Source: Candidatus Regiella endosymbiont of Tuberolachnus salignus (GTDB lineage: Bacteria > Pseudomonadota > Gammaproteobacteria > Enterobacterales > Enterobacteriaceae). Taken from it: a stretch of DNA of 64,000 nucleotides. The stretch spans positions 2,497,436 to 2,561,435 of the forward strand of contig NZ_OZ026542.1 in NCBI RefSeq assembly GCF_964020115.1, given 5' to 3'. The notes beneath the pieces were generated by a model. The model saw only the letters and a program-made list of their open reading frames with translations. It ran no database searches and was not told the DNA's origin. The position numbers were made by a program, and so were the translations under genes. The stretch's first letter is position 1, and the number at the start of each line of letters is the position of its first letter. Positions 21,426 to 30,141 of the stretch are shown here, piece by piece.

Positions 21426-21992
21426 ATGAAAAAAGTACTTTATGTTGCGCTAGTGCTGCTTTTTACCGTAACAATGATAAATTATAAATCTTTGATGCAA
21501 TATAGCATCAGTGAACAAAAAATTAATCAGGCTTTACAGCGGCAAAACAATTATCAAAAACAAATCGGGCTTCCTGGCCTACTTGATGCCCAAATAACCC
21601 TTAGCCAATTAAAAAGCCAAATTGGGCACCCCGCGCCAAACGAAATACAACTCACCGCTAATGCTAAAGTGGTTATTGGCTCGCTGCTAGGATCACAAAA
21701 TGCAGACATTACACTCACGTTGAAAACCCAACCATTATTTGATGGTGACAAAGGCGCTATCTTTCTCAAAGAGATCACTTTAACCGATTATGTTGTACAG
21801 CCGGAACAAATGGGATCGGCCATAAAAATGCTCATACCCTACCTCAATCAATCATTAAAATTATATTTTAATCAACAGCCTGTTTACGTGCTTAATGCAG
21901 ATAAAAGCACCGCAGAAGCCATCGCCAAAAAACTGGCTAAAGGGCTAGAAGTCAAACCAGGAGAATTGATCATTTCTTTTGTTAAAAAATAG
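21426..21992 (+). CDS. yceB: YceB-like DUF1439 protein lacking the lipoprotein cysteine
   Basis: A 188-residue protein matching E. coli YceB, a predicted outer-membrane lipoprotein of the DUF1439 family with unknown molecular role. Matching blocks are QYSISEQKINQAL, IGLPGLLDAQI, KGAIFLKEI, PYLNQSLKLYFNQQPVYVL and KKLAKGLEVKPGE. I use the ATG at 21426 by alignment; in-frame starts at 21420 and 21375 add residues unlike YceB. The E. coli lipobox ends LLVGC. Here the hydrophobic N-terminus reads VLLFTVTMINYKSL with no cysteine, so lipidation seems impossible and the segment may act as a membrane anchor or cleaved signal. pyrC, its E. coli neighbour, is 8.6 kb away. Confidence 0.88.
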   Translation: MKKVLYVALVLLFTVTMINYKSLMQYSISEQKINQALQRQNNYQKQIGLPGLLDAQITLSQLKSQIGHPAPNEIQLTANAKVVIGSLLGSQNADITLTLKTQPLFDGDKGAIFLKEITLTDYVVQPEQMGSAIKMLIPYLNQSLKLYFNQQPVYVLNADKSTAEAIAKKLAKGLEVKPGELIISFVKK

Positions 21993-22012
21993 CCTATTCA
22001 AAATCTTCTTTA

Positions 22013-22120
22013 TACCCCATGAATTTCGAGTTACGGCAAGGCGACAATCAATCGAATCGGTACATAACAGAGGATGAGAGATCGCTGCCAACGCCACCGT
22101 AACTTGAAAGGCGAAGGGTA
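22013..22120. repeat. Family E element, copy E2
   Basis: A 108-bp element, taccccatgaatttcgagtt at the left and aacttgaaaggcgaagggta at the right, flanked by TA (22011-22012, 22121-22122). It shares the gggta terminal sequence with family A but has a different interior (acggcaaggcg, caatcaatcg). Confidence 0.75.
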
Positions 22121-22158
22121 TAGCGCTAAGAATGTACTGGCATAAATCACACCTTACT

Positions 22159-22200
22159 TTGACAGTCGATTGGATGGTAAACTAGCCGTCATAATCACCT
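22159..22200 (+). promoter_or_regulatory. Possible promoter and Trp-repressor-like half-site before aroH
   Basis: TTGACA at 22160-22165 is a good -35 candidate 63 bp before the aroH start. About 20 bases downstream, gtaaactag matches the TrpR operator half gttaactag in eight of nine bases. E. coli aroH is TrpR-regulated, so the position makes sense. The other half-site is poorly conserved and the -10 box is unclear. Confidence 0.3.
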
Positions 22201-22227
22201 ATATACAGCATTTTGTAGAGATTCATA

Positions 22228-23283
22228 ATGTCCAAAGAAGATGAGCGGCAAACAGCGCGCATCGATAGCTTGATCACGCCACAACAGCTGACAACGGAAT
22301 TACCGACTTCTGACGCTATCACCGATTACGTGACAGCGTCACGTAATCGGATCAAAAAAATTCTAATAGGAGAGGATCGGCGTCTATTAGTTGTTATTGG
22401 CCCCTGCTCTATTCATGATCCTCAGTCAGCCTTCGACTATGCCACCCGTCTTTCTGTACTACGCAATCAGTATCAAGATCGGTTGGAAATTGTGATGCGA
22501 ACTTATTTCGAAAAACCTCGTACCGTTGTTGGCTGGAAAGGTATGATTTTTGATCCGCAGCTGGATGGCAGTTATAACGTTAATCAAGGCCTCCGATCAG
22601 CCAGAGATTTATTAATAAAAATAAATGAGCTAGGTTTACCCACCGCGACCGAATTCTTAGATATGTTCACCGGCCAATATATTGTCGATTTGATCAGTTG
22701 GGGAGCCATTGGTGCACGTACAACAGAGAGCCAAATCCACCGAAAAATGGCTTCATCCCTGCCCTGTCCAATTGGTTTTAAAAACGGCACTGACGGCAAT
22801 GTTGATATCGCCATTGATGCCGTACGGGCTGCAAGCAATCGTCATGTATTACTATCGCCCGATCACAGAGGCCAAATGGCAATATACCAAACATCAGGCA
22901 ACCAGTCGGGTCATATCATTTTACGAGGAGGACAAAAACCAAACTATTACCCAACTGATATTAGTGCCGCTTGTCAGAAATTACGGAAATGTCAATTATC
23001 GCCCTATTTGATGGTTGATGTCAGTCACGGCAATTGTGAAAATGACTATTGTAACCAGCTAAAGGTAGCAAAAAACATAGGCCATCAAATCCGCTCGTGC
23101 CACTCGGGCCAATCAGCAATAGTCGGTGTAATGGTAGAAAGTTTTATAAAGGAAGGGGCGCAGGAAATCACTGCTGGAAAAACCTTAACATATGGACAAT
23201 CTATCACTGATCCTTGTTTAAATTGGGAAGATAGCGAGAAATTGCTAGCCGAATTGGCTGACGCAGTTAACACAAATTTTTGA
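22228..23283 (+). CDS. aroH: DAHP synthase, tryptophan-sensitive type
   Basis: Condenses phosphoenolpyruvate and erythrose-4-phosphate, the first step of aromatic amino-acid synthesis. It has 351 residues of the class I AroFGH family. Active-site blocks are VIGPCSIHDP, MRTYFEKPRT-VGWKG, GAIGARTTESQIHR, PIGFKNGTDG and LMVDVSHGNC. The N-terminus (ERQTARIDSLITP) and C-terminus (GQSITDPCLNWEDSEKLLAE) are closest to AroH rather than AroF or AroG, hence the assignment. Feedback residues cannot be judged from sequence alone. It stands alone between repeats. Retention suggests that some aromatic biosynthesis, or chorismate for folate or quinones, remains. Confidence 0.88.
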   Translation: MSKEDERQTARIDSLITPQQLTTELPTSDAITDYVTASRNRIKKILIGEDRRLLVVIGPCSIHDPQSAFDYATRLSVLRNQYQDRLEIVMRTYFEKPRTVVGWKGMIFDPQLDGSYNVNQGLRSARDLLIKINELGLPTATEFLDMFTGQYIVDLISWGAIGARTTESQIHRKMASSLPCPIGFKNGTDGNVDIAIDAVRAASNRHVLLSPDHRGQMAIYQTSGNQSGHIILRGGQKPNYYPTDISAACQKLRKCQLSPYLMVDVSHGNCENDYCNQLKVAKNIGHQIRSCHSGQSAIVGVMVESFIKEGAQEITAGKTLTYGQSITDPCLNWEDSEKLLAELADAVNTNF

Positions 23284-23312
23284 GTATTTTTGTCAAGCAA
23301 TGCTGGCTATAT

Positions 23313-23368
23313 ATGATTCGGGCGAACACCCGCAGCCAACAACACAACGGCTTCAAAGGCAAAGGATA
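23313..23368. repeat. Family A right-half fragment, copy A6
   Basis: Only the right half remains: gattcgggcgaacacccgca, then gccaacaacacaacggcttc and a degraded end aaaggata. No left terminal repeat is found upstream. Confidence 0.6.
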
Positions 23369-23385
23369 TAGAACTATCGGAGTTA

Positions 23386-23487
23386 TAGCCGAATCAGTTT
23401 AATTTGATTCAAGGCGGAGGAGTGCAGACAGTACAAATAGTACGGCAAGCGACGACAACGCAGAATCAAATTAAACTGATTTGGCTA
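23386..23487. repeat. Family D palindromic element, copy D1
   Basis: A 102-bp element with terminal inverted repeats of about 24 bp (tagccgaatcagtttaattt... and complement), flanked by TA (23384-23385, 23488-23489). The centre has agtacaaatagtac. It lies immediately left of the orphan-gene island. Confidence 0.85.
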
Positions 23488-23498
23488 TATGTTTAACG

Positions 23499-23903
23499 CT
23501 ATAAATCGTCCCCTGTCCTAGCAGAGGGAGCACCGGGATCTGGCGACTGGTTGCCTGCTGCGCTGCCGCCTGGCGCAAAAGATGGAGTGCTTTCAGAAGG
23601 ATTGCTCATTGCCTGAGTTGGCGGTGGGAAACCTTGATCCGAAAGGAAAGCATCAATGGCCCACATGTCATCACTCCCCACCCTTCCTTGATTTTTAATC
23701 CGAGCATATTTAAAAGCACTAATCAGAAAATGGCAAGCGGCTAATTCTTTCGAACTCTCAGCCGTCTCTAGCAGAAGCTTGGCATCATTATTCTTTACAG
23801 AGTGAACTGACAGGGATGAGGCAACATTTTCCTGCGAAGAGGATGTATTTCCATCTGATTGAGCAGATCCGGATGACGATAATATTTGATCTATTTCTGG
23901 CAT
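23499..23903 (-). CDS. Hypothetical protein, Ser-rich ends and helical centre
   Basis: A 134-residue protein I do not recognise. The first 40 residues are rich in Ser, Gln and Asn. The centre (about 40-75, with AKLLLETAESSKELAACHFL) looks like two amphipathic helices. The last 40 residues are Pro-, Gly- and Ser-rich and probably disordered. No signal peptide or membrane segment is evident. A polar Ser-rich N-terminus is compatible with a type III secretion signal but is not proof. It lies between repeat D1 and AT-rich sequence, in an island with no housekeeping gene. The ATG at 23903 has gagctc upstream rather than a strong Shine-Dalgarno sequence. Confidence 0.5.
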   Translation of the reverse strand: MPEIDQILSSSGSAQSDGNTSSSQENVASSLSVHSVKNNDAKLLLETAESSKELAACHFLISAFKYARIKNQGRVGSDDMWAIDAFLSDQGFPPPTQAMSNPSESTPSFAPGGSAAGNQSPDPGAPSARTGDDL

Positions 23904-24039
23904 TTGAGAGCTCTTTCACCAATTGATCGATATGATTTTTTTAATTGAAATGGAAAATAACAATTATTATGGCTATATTTAATGGGAGCTAAAATTAGCG
24001 CACTTCAAATAACATTAGTCTAAAATAGGAGGTAATCAA

Positions 24040-24402
24040 ATGAAGAAAATAAATATTTCTTTAAAAATATTATCAATACCAACTTTAGCACTTGCTAATC
24101 CGATCCCTGACAATTGTAAAATTTGGATGATACCCCAAGGTACCTGACTTTAACGCATGCCAATATGCACTGCCCAAAAACCTACCGTACAGAAAAAAAA
24201 AGAAGAAAATACAAAAAGGAATTAATATTATCGCCGAATTTTTCTATTTGGAAAAGATGATATTTACTGGATTTTAGAAGTCATTATAAAAGGAAAATTT
24301 ATAACCTATTCTGAATTTATTTTACACGATACTATTTTATTGAAAATGCGTTCAAAATATTGTAAGCACGTAAAAATTAGCCTAGATATTTTTATTTATT
24401 AG
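24040..24402 (+). pseudogene. Decayed gene for a small secreted protein
   Basis: A strong ribosome site (aggaggtaatcaa) precedes an ATG at 24040. The product begins like a signal peptide: MKKINISLKI, then a hydrophobic stretch ending LALA before NPIPDNCKIW. The frame stops at 24147. Reading can continue in the next frame (PDFNACQYALPKNLPYR) and, after another shift, in a third (LFGKDDIYWILEVIIKGKF ... to 24402). This suggests a protein of about 120 residues broken by frameshifts. No family was recognised. Alternatively the 35-codon peptide is the whole gene and the rest is noise. Confidence 0.35.
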
Positions 24403-24474
24403 CAAAGAAGTAATATAAAAAATATCTTTTTTATATATTGAATTATAGTTAACAAAAATATAGAGAGCCATAGT

Positions 24475-24831
24475 ATGAATATCACGATAAAGAATTCTGT
24501 TTTTAATATTAACGATACTGAAGTTGCAGATAGTAATATTTCCTCTACACAAAAAAATGCAACTACTCCTGAAAAGATAGGAATATTCAGTTCTCAATTA
24601 CATGCTCCTCCTCTACGATTAAATCCATTAGCACTGTCTTTTCCTAGGTCAACTCAGCCTTCACCTTACGAGCAAAAAAAGGCTAATGAATTTTACAATG
24701 GAGTGACTCGATTAGCAGAAACAATGGCGTTAATGCCTGCGACTGGTTCTTCTTTATTGCCCTCGGTGAAGATCCCCCGTTTTATGTATTCACCTTTAGG
24801 AATAGTCGCGGCGCTAGCTAACATGTGGTAA
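24475..24831 (+). CDS. Hypothetical protein of the AT-rich island
   Basis: A 118-residue protein not recognised. It starts MNITIKNSVFNINDTEVADS, a polar Asn/Thr/Ser-rich N-terminus without a signal peptide. A Pro/Ser-rich middle and a mildly hydrophobic C-terminus (MALMPATGSSLLPSVKIPRF) follow. It may be the N-terminal remnant of a larger protein, because it ends abruptly and the downstream repeat D2 begins 74 bp later. The upstream tatagagagcc gives a plausible weak ribosome site. It could be a truncated secreted effector; that is only an idea. Confidence 0.4.
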   Translation: MNITIKNSVFNINDTEVADSNISSTQKNATTPEKIGIFSSQLHAPPLRLNPLALSFPRSTQPSPYEQKKANEFYNGVTRLAETMALMPATGSSLLPSVKIPRFMYSPLGIVAALANMW

Positions 24832-24904
24832 TAATTTAAAGCATGATAATAGACTATCTTGTAAAAACCACTGGAGCGCAAATGCCAGGTTCCGTGGTAC
24901 ATTA

Positions 24905-25006
24905 TAGCCGAATCAGTCTAATTTTATTCAATGCTGAGGAGCACAGACAGTACAAATAGTACGGTAAGCGATGACAACACAGAATCAAGTTAAAATGATT
25001 TGGCTA
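24905..25006. repeat. Family D element, copy D2
   Basis: A 102-bp element in the same orientation as D1, with several base differences but the same length and central agtacaaatagtac. It is flanked by TA (24903-24904, 25007-25008). It forms the right border of the orphan-gene island. Confidence 0.85.
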
Positions 25007-25025
25007 TAACTAATCCTGCTACTAT

Positions 25026-25967
25026 TTAGTCTGTATTTGATATTTGCTGATGGTTATCTGACTCAATTGTATTATTTGGATATTGTGCTGTAGCAATCCA
25101 GGCGCTACAAAACAAAGTCAAGCGTGCAAAAAAATAGAAAAATGCCATTAGCCCAAGTACTGGGCCAAAAACTGCGCCAGAAGGAGAACTGGTAAGATAA
25201 GGTAACATCATCGTCATAACAAATTTAATGATCTCAAAACCGAGTGCGGCAATAAGAGTACCTCGTAATAAGGCTTTTTTTTGAGGATGATGACGAGGCA
25301 GTATCCATAAAATCCAAATAAACAATAAACAGTTGGCTGTAATAGAAATAGCTAGAGTGACTAAGGTCATAAGTGGTCGTAACCATTCAATTCCATTTAA
25401 ACCCAGCGTATTTATAATCATCACTTGCGCTGAACCGGCAATCGAAGTCAGTGAGAGTGTAATGATTAAGGCTATCAGCAAACCAATAAGCGAGATAAAA
25501 TCTTTGATATAACGGAAATAAAACTTTTCTTTATCATCACTGCTCCGTTCCCAGACATCACGCGATTGAGCACGGATAGCTTCACGTAAACTACCTATCC
25601 AACTGATTCCAGAATAAAGAGCAATAGACAAACCGGTTAAGCCAACAGTGGTACGTTGTTTCACAGCAGTATTGACGATATTCTTCAGTGTAGTTGCCAG
25701 CGTGGGATCACTCACGCTATTAACGATTTTTTCCATTAATTCGGTCAATAAGAAAGGATTGGAAGCTAAAAAAAAACCTGTGACGGCAAAAGATACCATT
25801 AACATTGGAATTAAAGATAAAACCGAAAAGTAAGTGATGGCAGCACCGAATTGGCTACCCAGCCGATCGTTAAAACGATCGACAGCACGTATAATATGCG
25901 CCACAGGCGGATAAGTTTTTATATACTGATTGAGTTGGATAAAGACCGCTTGTTTATTTTTTAGCAT
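25026..25967 (-). CDS. yhjD: Inner membrane protein YhjD (YihY/BrkB family)
   Basis: A 313-residue membrane protein close to E. coli YhjD, whose altered forms can bypass Kdo-lipid A requirements, suggesting a role in lipid IVA transport or envelope homeostasis. Diagnostic stretches are RAVDRFNDRLGSQFGAAITY, SDPTLATTLKNIVNTAVKQR, EAIRAQSRDVWERS and PSGAVFGPVLGLMAFFYFFA. About six membrane helices are visible. In E. coli it lies in the same chromosomal region as prlC and rsmJ. The N-terminus is shorter by about 20 residues and the C-terminus is polar. Confidence 0.9.
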   Translation of the reverse strand: MLKNKQAVFIQLNQYIKTYPPVAHIIRAVDRFNDRLGSQFGAAITYFSVLSLIPMLMVSFAVTGFFLASNPFLLTELMEKIVNSVSDPTLATTLKNIVNTAVKQRTTVGLTGLSIALYSGISWIGSLREAIRAQSRDVWERSSDDKEKFYFRYIKDFISLIGLLIALIITLSLTSIAGSAQVMIINTLGLNGIEWLRPLMTLVTLAISITANCLLFIWILWILPRHHPQKKALLRGTLIAALGFEIIKFVMTMMLPYLTSSPSGAVFGPVLGLMAFFYFFARLTLFCSAWIATAQYPNNTIESDNHQQISNTD

Positions 25968-26012
25968 ACGAGGGTTTAACCCGTTTGGATATCGATGATA
26001 ATTCGTGATTTA

Positions 26013-26132
26013 TCCCCTTCGCCTTTAAAGCCGCCGCGTTGTTGGCGGCGGCGGCTCACCGAATCACGTAATGTCTACGCTCATCGGTCTCACGCCCTAA
26101 CCGCCTAGCGGCAATTTGAAGGACTGCGGGTA
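26013..26132. repeat. Family A element, copy A7, overlapping the end of rsmJ
   Basis: A 120-bp element from tccccttcgcctttaaag to ttgaaggactgcgggta, flanked by TA (26011-26012, 26133-26134). Its right end lies inside the rsmJ reading frame and supplies the final codons and the stop codon at 26097-26099. Confidence 0.85.
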
Positions 26133-26882
26133 TAAGTAGAGATCAAACCTATGATTTTTAGTGAGAATCTTTGCTTGTGTACAGATCCCAGCTAAAGGAG
26201 GTGCATAAGCAGGACGTTTAACCACTACCCGCTTGAGTGCTAAGGCACAAGCAGGCGCTAATAAATTATCCGCATCTTCATCGGCGCCTACTAATGACTG
26301 GAAAATACGCATTTCTTTTTTTACCAATGCACTTTTGGCACGGGGAGGATACATAGGGTCAAGATACACCACATCCGGCCGGGAGACTGTGTTAGCTAGG
26401 CCTGTCAAAAGACTAGTAAAACTGGATGCATGCAGTAAGGTCATTCTTTCACGTAACCACAAACCAATTTCGGCATCTTGATAGCCACGTTGCAAACCAT
26501 CGTCTAGCAGTGCAGCAACAACTGGATGCCGTTCCAGCATTTTGACATTACAACCCAATGAAGCTAACACAAAAGCATCTCGCCCGAGTCCTGCCGTTGC
26601 GTCTACTACCGTTGGCCGATAATTTTTTTTGATACCTACTGCTTTAGCTACCGCTTCACTCCGCCCTCCGCCGAAACAACGCCGGTGTGCCATAGTCCCG
26701 GAAACAAAATCCACATAAATACCATGTAGCTTTTTTTCATCTCTTTTACGTAGTTCAAGTCTATCAGGCGTTAGCACCAATGCCATAATAGCCTTATCGT
26801 CGGAAGTGATCCCCCAACGCTCAGCTAACGTTGATAAGGCTTTAGGATCAACATCTGGCTCGCATAATAAACAAATATTCAT
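26097..26882 (-). CDS. rsmJ: 16S rRNA (guanine1516-N2)-methyltransferase with a repeat-derived C-terminus
   Basis: Methylates G1516 of 16S rRNA using S-adenosylmethionine. The SAM-binding block [19 protein letters not shown] and the catalytic VVYLDPMYP motif are intact, and [14 protein letters not shown] is conserved. The start at 26882 (MNICLLCE) aligns with E. coli MKICLIDE; an ATG three codons earlier is possible. The conserved protein ends at NHRFDLYL; the last ten or so residues ([11 protein letters not shown]) are encoded by the end of repeat A7, so insertion replaced the original terminus. Activity is probably kept because only the tail is changed. prlC lies upstream as in E. coli, but separated by repeat C3. 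Confidence 0.92.
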   Translation of the reverse strand: MNICLLCEPDVDPKALSTLAERWGITSDDKAIMALVLTPDRLELRKRDEKKLHGIYVDFVSGTMAHRRCFGGGRSEAVAKAVGIKKNYRPTVVDATAGLGRDAFVLASLGCNVKMLERHPVVAALLDDGLQRGYQDAEIGLWLRERMTLLHASSFTSLLTGLANTVSRPDVVYLDPMYPPRAKSALVKKEMRIFQSLVGADEDADNLLAPACALALKRVVVKRPAYAPPLAGICTQAKILTKNHRFDLYLYPQSFKLPLGG

Positions 26883-26916
26883 CTTACTCATCTGGAATAT
26901 GATTTAGATTGCAATA

Positions 26917-27058
26917 GGCCGCTCTCGAAATCTACCGCGTAACACAGATCCTGCGTTGCCCAGTGCGCGCAATCCCCATGTACTTGTAGTTAACGAAGGT
27001 TGCTGTGCGCCGCGGGCGCCTTGACTCCGCATAACGAACTACGGTTTCCAAAGAGGTC
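26917..27058. repeat. Family C element, copy C3
   Basis: A 142-bp element with a degraded left end (ggccgctctcgaaatc) and a clear right end tttccaaagaggtc, flanked by TA (26915-26916, 27059-27060). The remaining 200 bp up to prlC contain a family B-like scrap (gcttaagaagatttagaata) and no recognised gene. Confidence 0.7.
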
Positions 27059-27263
27059 TATTAATTGAGCGTCGCTTAAGAAGATTTAGAATAGTCTCTC
27101 AACAGTCTATTTTTGTTCCGAATCTTTTCGTAGTGAACTACTCAGCCAAATAGGCCGCTATAGATTGAACTTCTGCCACCCCGTAAGTCGATTCTACAGC
27201 ACTCGCTTGGGTTGATACACGCAGCTCTTATCCGCTAAACACAAACAGCGGAAGACACAATTG

Positions 27264-29342
27264 TTAAATAACGTTATTTTGGATAGCACTATTTTTTACA
27301 TCATCATATTGAATACCGTAATCACGCAGCATTGCATCTAACCGCGGCTCACGTCCCCGAAAGCGCTTGAATAAAATCATAGGCTCTTCCGAACCGCCAA
27401 GCGATAATATATTCTCGAGAAAAGATTGCCCGGTAACAGAATTAAAAATCCCTTCTTCTTTAAAACGGGAAAAAGCATCAGCTGATAAAACTTCCGCCCA
27501 TAAATAGCTATAATAACCAGCTGCATATCCCCCAGAAAAAATATGATTGAAAGAGTGTGGAAAGCGTCCCCAGGTTGGCGCCGGAGTGATTGCTACCTTT
27601 TTTCTCACTTCATTCAAAATGGGCAGAATTTGCGCCCCTTTCACCGGATCATATTCATAATGCAGACGGAAATCGAATAGACCTAATTCTAATTGACGCA
27701 AAATAAATAGTCCTGCGTGATAATTTTTCACGGCCAATAATTTGTCGAGCATCTCTTGAGGCAAAGGTGCCTGTGTTTGATAATGACCAGAAATAAATGC
27801 TAATGCTTGCGGTTCCCAGCACCAGTTTTCCATAAATTGGCTAGGTAATTCCACTGCATCCCAAGGCACTCCATTGATACCAGATACACCAGAAATATCA
27901 ATTTTAGTGAGCATATGATGCAGGCCGTGGCCAAATTCATGAAAGAGGGTGACCACTTCATCATGGGTAAATAAAGCAGGAGTATCACCTACAGAGCCAT
28001 TAAAATTACAGGTTAAATAGGCTACTGGTTTTTGCCATTCACCATTGGATAAACGAAAGCTATCGACATAACTATCCATCCAAGCCCCATTTCGTTTATT
28101 TTCGCGGGCGTAAAGATCTAAATAAAAACTACCGCACAATACTCCATTAGCATCGAACAAATCGAAGAAGCGGACATCTGGATGCCACACATCGACACCT
28201 TGCCGCTCTTTAATATCAGTACCATAAATTCGTTTGACTACTTCAAAGAGACCTTTCAGTACGCCTTCTACAGGAAAATATGGGCGCAGTTGTTCATCGT
28301 TGATTGAGAATAAATGTTGTTTTTGTTTTTCCGCATAATAGGTGATATCCCAGGCGGCCAGTTCACTAACATCATCCTGTTGCTTAGCGAACACACGTAA
28401 CTGTGCTAGCTCCTTTTCCGCTTGTGGACGAGCGCGTTTCGCCAAATCGGTTAAAAAGCGCAGTACTTCTTGTGGATTATCGGCCATCTTGGTTGCCAGC
28501 GATTTATCTGCATAGCTGGCAAACCCTAGCAATTGCGCCAGTTCGTGACGCAACCCCAGCATCTCCTCCATGATTTCATTGTTATCCCATTTACCGGCAT
28601 TTGGCCCTTGATCCGAGGCACGGGTAATAAATGCAGAATACATTTCTTTCCGTAGTTCTGAATTATCAGCATAAGTCAAAACTGGCAAATAACTTGGCAT
28701 ATCTAGCGTGAATAACCAACCTTCCTGCTGTTTAGCTTCTGCCATCATTTTTGCTGCGGCTAAGGCGCTTTCTGGCAGGCCTTTTAATTGATTAATATCG
28801 GTAATTAATTTGCTCCAACCCATAGTTGCATCGAGTACATTATTACTATAGGTAGAAGCAAGTTCAGATAAACGAGCGGCAATTTTTCCGTAACGTTCTT
28901 GTTGCTCAGATGCGAGGTCAATACCTGATAATTTGAAATCCCGTAGCATGTTTTCAACGACTTTACGCTGTGCTGTATTCAGATCAGAGAAGGTTGGCCC
29001 TGTTTGCAAGCTAAGATAGGCTTGATATAGTTTTTTGTGCTGCCCTAGCCATGTACTGAATTCAGATAACAATGGTAAACATTGTTCGTAGGCCTCTCGT
29101 AACTCTACATTATTTTTTACCGCATTCAGATGACTAACGGGAGACCAAAGGCATGAAAGTCGATTATCAAGTTCAGCAAGTGGTTGACAGAGATTGTCCC
29201 AAACAAAAGAACCTGGATGCGCGACTATATTGTCAACTGCTTGGCGACACTCCTCTAACACGGCCTGCACCCTGGATACAATGTTTTCTGGATGAATGGC
29301 TGAAAACTGTGGCAAAGGTGAAGTTAACGACAGATTTGTCAT
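27264..29342 (-). CDS. prlC: Oligopeptidase A
   Basis: A cytoplasmic zinc metallopeptidase of family M3 that degrades short peptides, including cleaved signal peptides. It has 692 residues against 680 in E. coli. The catalytic HEXXH motif is present in TLFHEFGHGLHHML, with the downstream glutamate region WDAVELPSQFMENWCW. Other typical blocks are YGKIAARLSELASTYSNNVLD and FPHSFNHIFSGGYAAGYYSYLW. The C-terminal tail (YDDVKNSAIQNNVI) is slightly longer. In E. coli prlC-rsmJ form an operon; the 380-bp gap with repeat C3 may have uncoupled them here. Confidence 0.96.
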   Translation of the reverse strand: MTNLSLTSPLPQFSAIHPENIVSRVQAVLEECRQAVDNIVAHPGSFVWDNLCQPLAELDNRLSCLWSPVSHLNAVKNNVELREAYEQCLPLLSEFSTWLGQHKKLYQAYLSLQTGPTFSDLNTAQRKVVENMLRDFKLSGIDLASEQQERYGKIAARLSELASTYSNNVLDATMGWSKLITDINQLKGLPESALAAAKMMAEAKQQEGWLFTLDMPSYLPVLTYADNSELRKEMYSAFITRASDQGPNAGKWDNNEIMEEMLGLRHELAQLLGFASYADKSLATKMADNPQEVLRFLTDLAKRARPQAEKELAQLRVFAKQQDDVSELAAWDITYYAEKQKQHLFSINDEQLRPYFPVEGVLKGLFEVVKRIYGTDIKERQGVDVWHPDVRFFDLFDANGVLCGSFYLDLYARENKRNGAWMDSYVDSFRLSNGEWQKPVAYLTCNFNGSVGDTPALFTHDEVVTLFHEFGHGLHHMLTKIDISGVSGINGVPWDAVELPSQFMENWCWEPQALAFISGHYQTQAPLPQEMLDKLLAVKNYHAGLFILRQLELGLFDFRLHYEYDPVKGAQILPILNEVRKKVAITPAPTWGRFPHSFNHIFSGGYAAGYYSYLWAEVLSADAFSRFKEEGIFNSVTGQSFLENILSLGGSEEPMILFKRFRGREPRLDAMLRDYGIQYDDVKNSAIQNNVI

Positions 29343-29496
29343 GAAACGATCCTAGTAATTTTTACAGGTAAAAAAATAAATGTTGTTAGAGATTTTTTCC
29401 ACTCTGACCTTTGTCAATAAAGGTTAACAATACGCATTTACGTCCTTGTTTTTGCATAGAAAAACTACGTTTTTTTGCTTATGGATCCTCGTCCTA

Positions 29497-29590
29497 GCGC
29501 CGTTCAAAGAAGATTTCAAACTGGCTCTTAGCATCTAAGACTACTCCCCGCCCGCATTCGGCAAAGGGTTACGCGAATTTTGCTAAAGAA
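29497..29590. repeat. Family B and F fragments between prlC and ssb
   Basis: The gap of about 265 bp after ssb holds a B-like piece (gcgccgttcaaagaagattt) and an F-like end (ctactccccgcccgcattcg ... acgcgaattttgctaaag). Neither is complete. I see no gene here. Confidence 0.5.
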
Positions 29591-29607
29591 TATTTCGTAT
29601 TAAGCCG

Positions 29608-30141
29608 TTAGAATGGAATTTCATCATCAAATGTGGCTATAGGCTCTTGAGGGCGCTTCGGTTTTATATCCGAATCCAAACGTGAAGGCTTGTTATCGCT
29701 AAACGGTTGGCCACTATCGAATGTGGGTGCCGTTGCATTTCCTCCATGACTTATTGAAGAGGTTGATTCAGATGAAGAAGCTCCTCCTCCTTGACGTCCA
29801 CCCAGCATTTGCATGATACCACCAACATTAACCACTACTTCGGTGGTATAACGATCCTGGCCGCTCTGATCTTGCCATTTACGTGTTTGCAAAGTACCTT
29901 CAATGTAGACTTGTGAACCTTTCCGTAAGTACTCGCCTGCAACTTCTGCCAATTTACCGAACAGAACGACCCGATGCCATTCTGTTTTTTCTTTTTGCTC
30001 ACCCGTTGCTTTATCACGCCAACTTTCGGAAGTGGCTAAGGTGATGTTGGTAACTGCATTACCATTCGTCATGTAACGAACTTCTGGATCTTGACCCAAA
30101 TTTCCAACCAAAATTACTTTGTTGACGCCTCTACTGGCCAT
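29608..30141 (-). CDS. ssb: Single-stranded DNA-binding protein
   Basis: Coats single-stranded DNA at replication forks and recruits repair and replication enzymes. It has 177 residues: an OB-fold (about 1-112) beginning [20 protein letters not shown] with the DNA-binding tryptophans ([20 protein letters not shown]). A Gly/Ser-rich linker and the acidic interaction tip FDDEIPF follow (DFDDDIPF in E. coli). In E. coli ssb is divergent from uvrA with a shared SOS box. Here no uvrA follows and no LexA-like site is evident; an IS-containing region takes its place. Confidence 0.97.
   Translation of the reverse strand: MASRGVNKVILVGNLGQDPEVRYMTNGNAVTNITLATSESWRDKATGEQKEKTEWHRVVLFGKLAEVAGEYLRKGSQVYIEGTLQTRKWQDQSGQDRYTTEVVVNVGGIMQMLGGRQGGGASSSESTSSISHGGNATAPTFDSGQPFSDNKPSRLDSDIKPKRPQEPIATFDDEIPF

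Noticed and set aside
24382-24597. Minus-strand open frame of 71 codons in the AT-rich island
   Set aside because: Extremely AT-rich with low-complexity hydrophobic product and overlapped by the better-supported plus-strand gene.
27061-27263. Possible tRNA or gene fragment between rsmJ and prlC
   Set aside because: No cloverleaf could be built, and the longest minus-strand frame (around STYGVAEVQSIAAYLAE) matches nothing I recognise.
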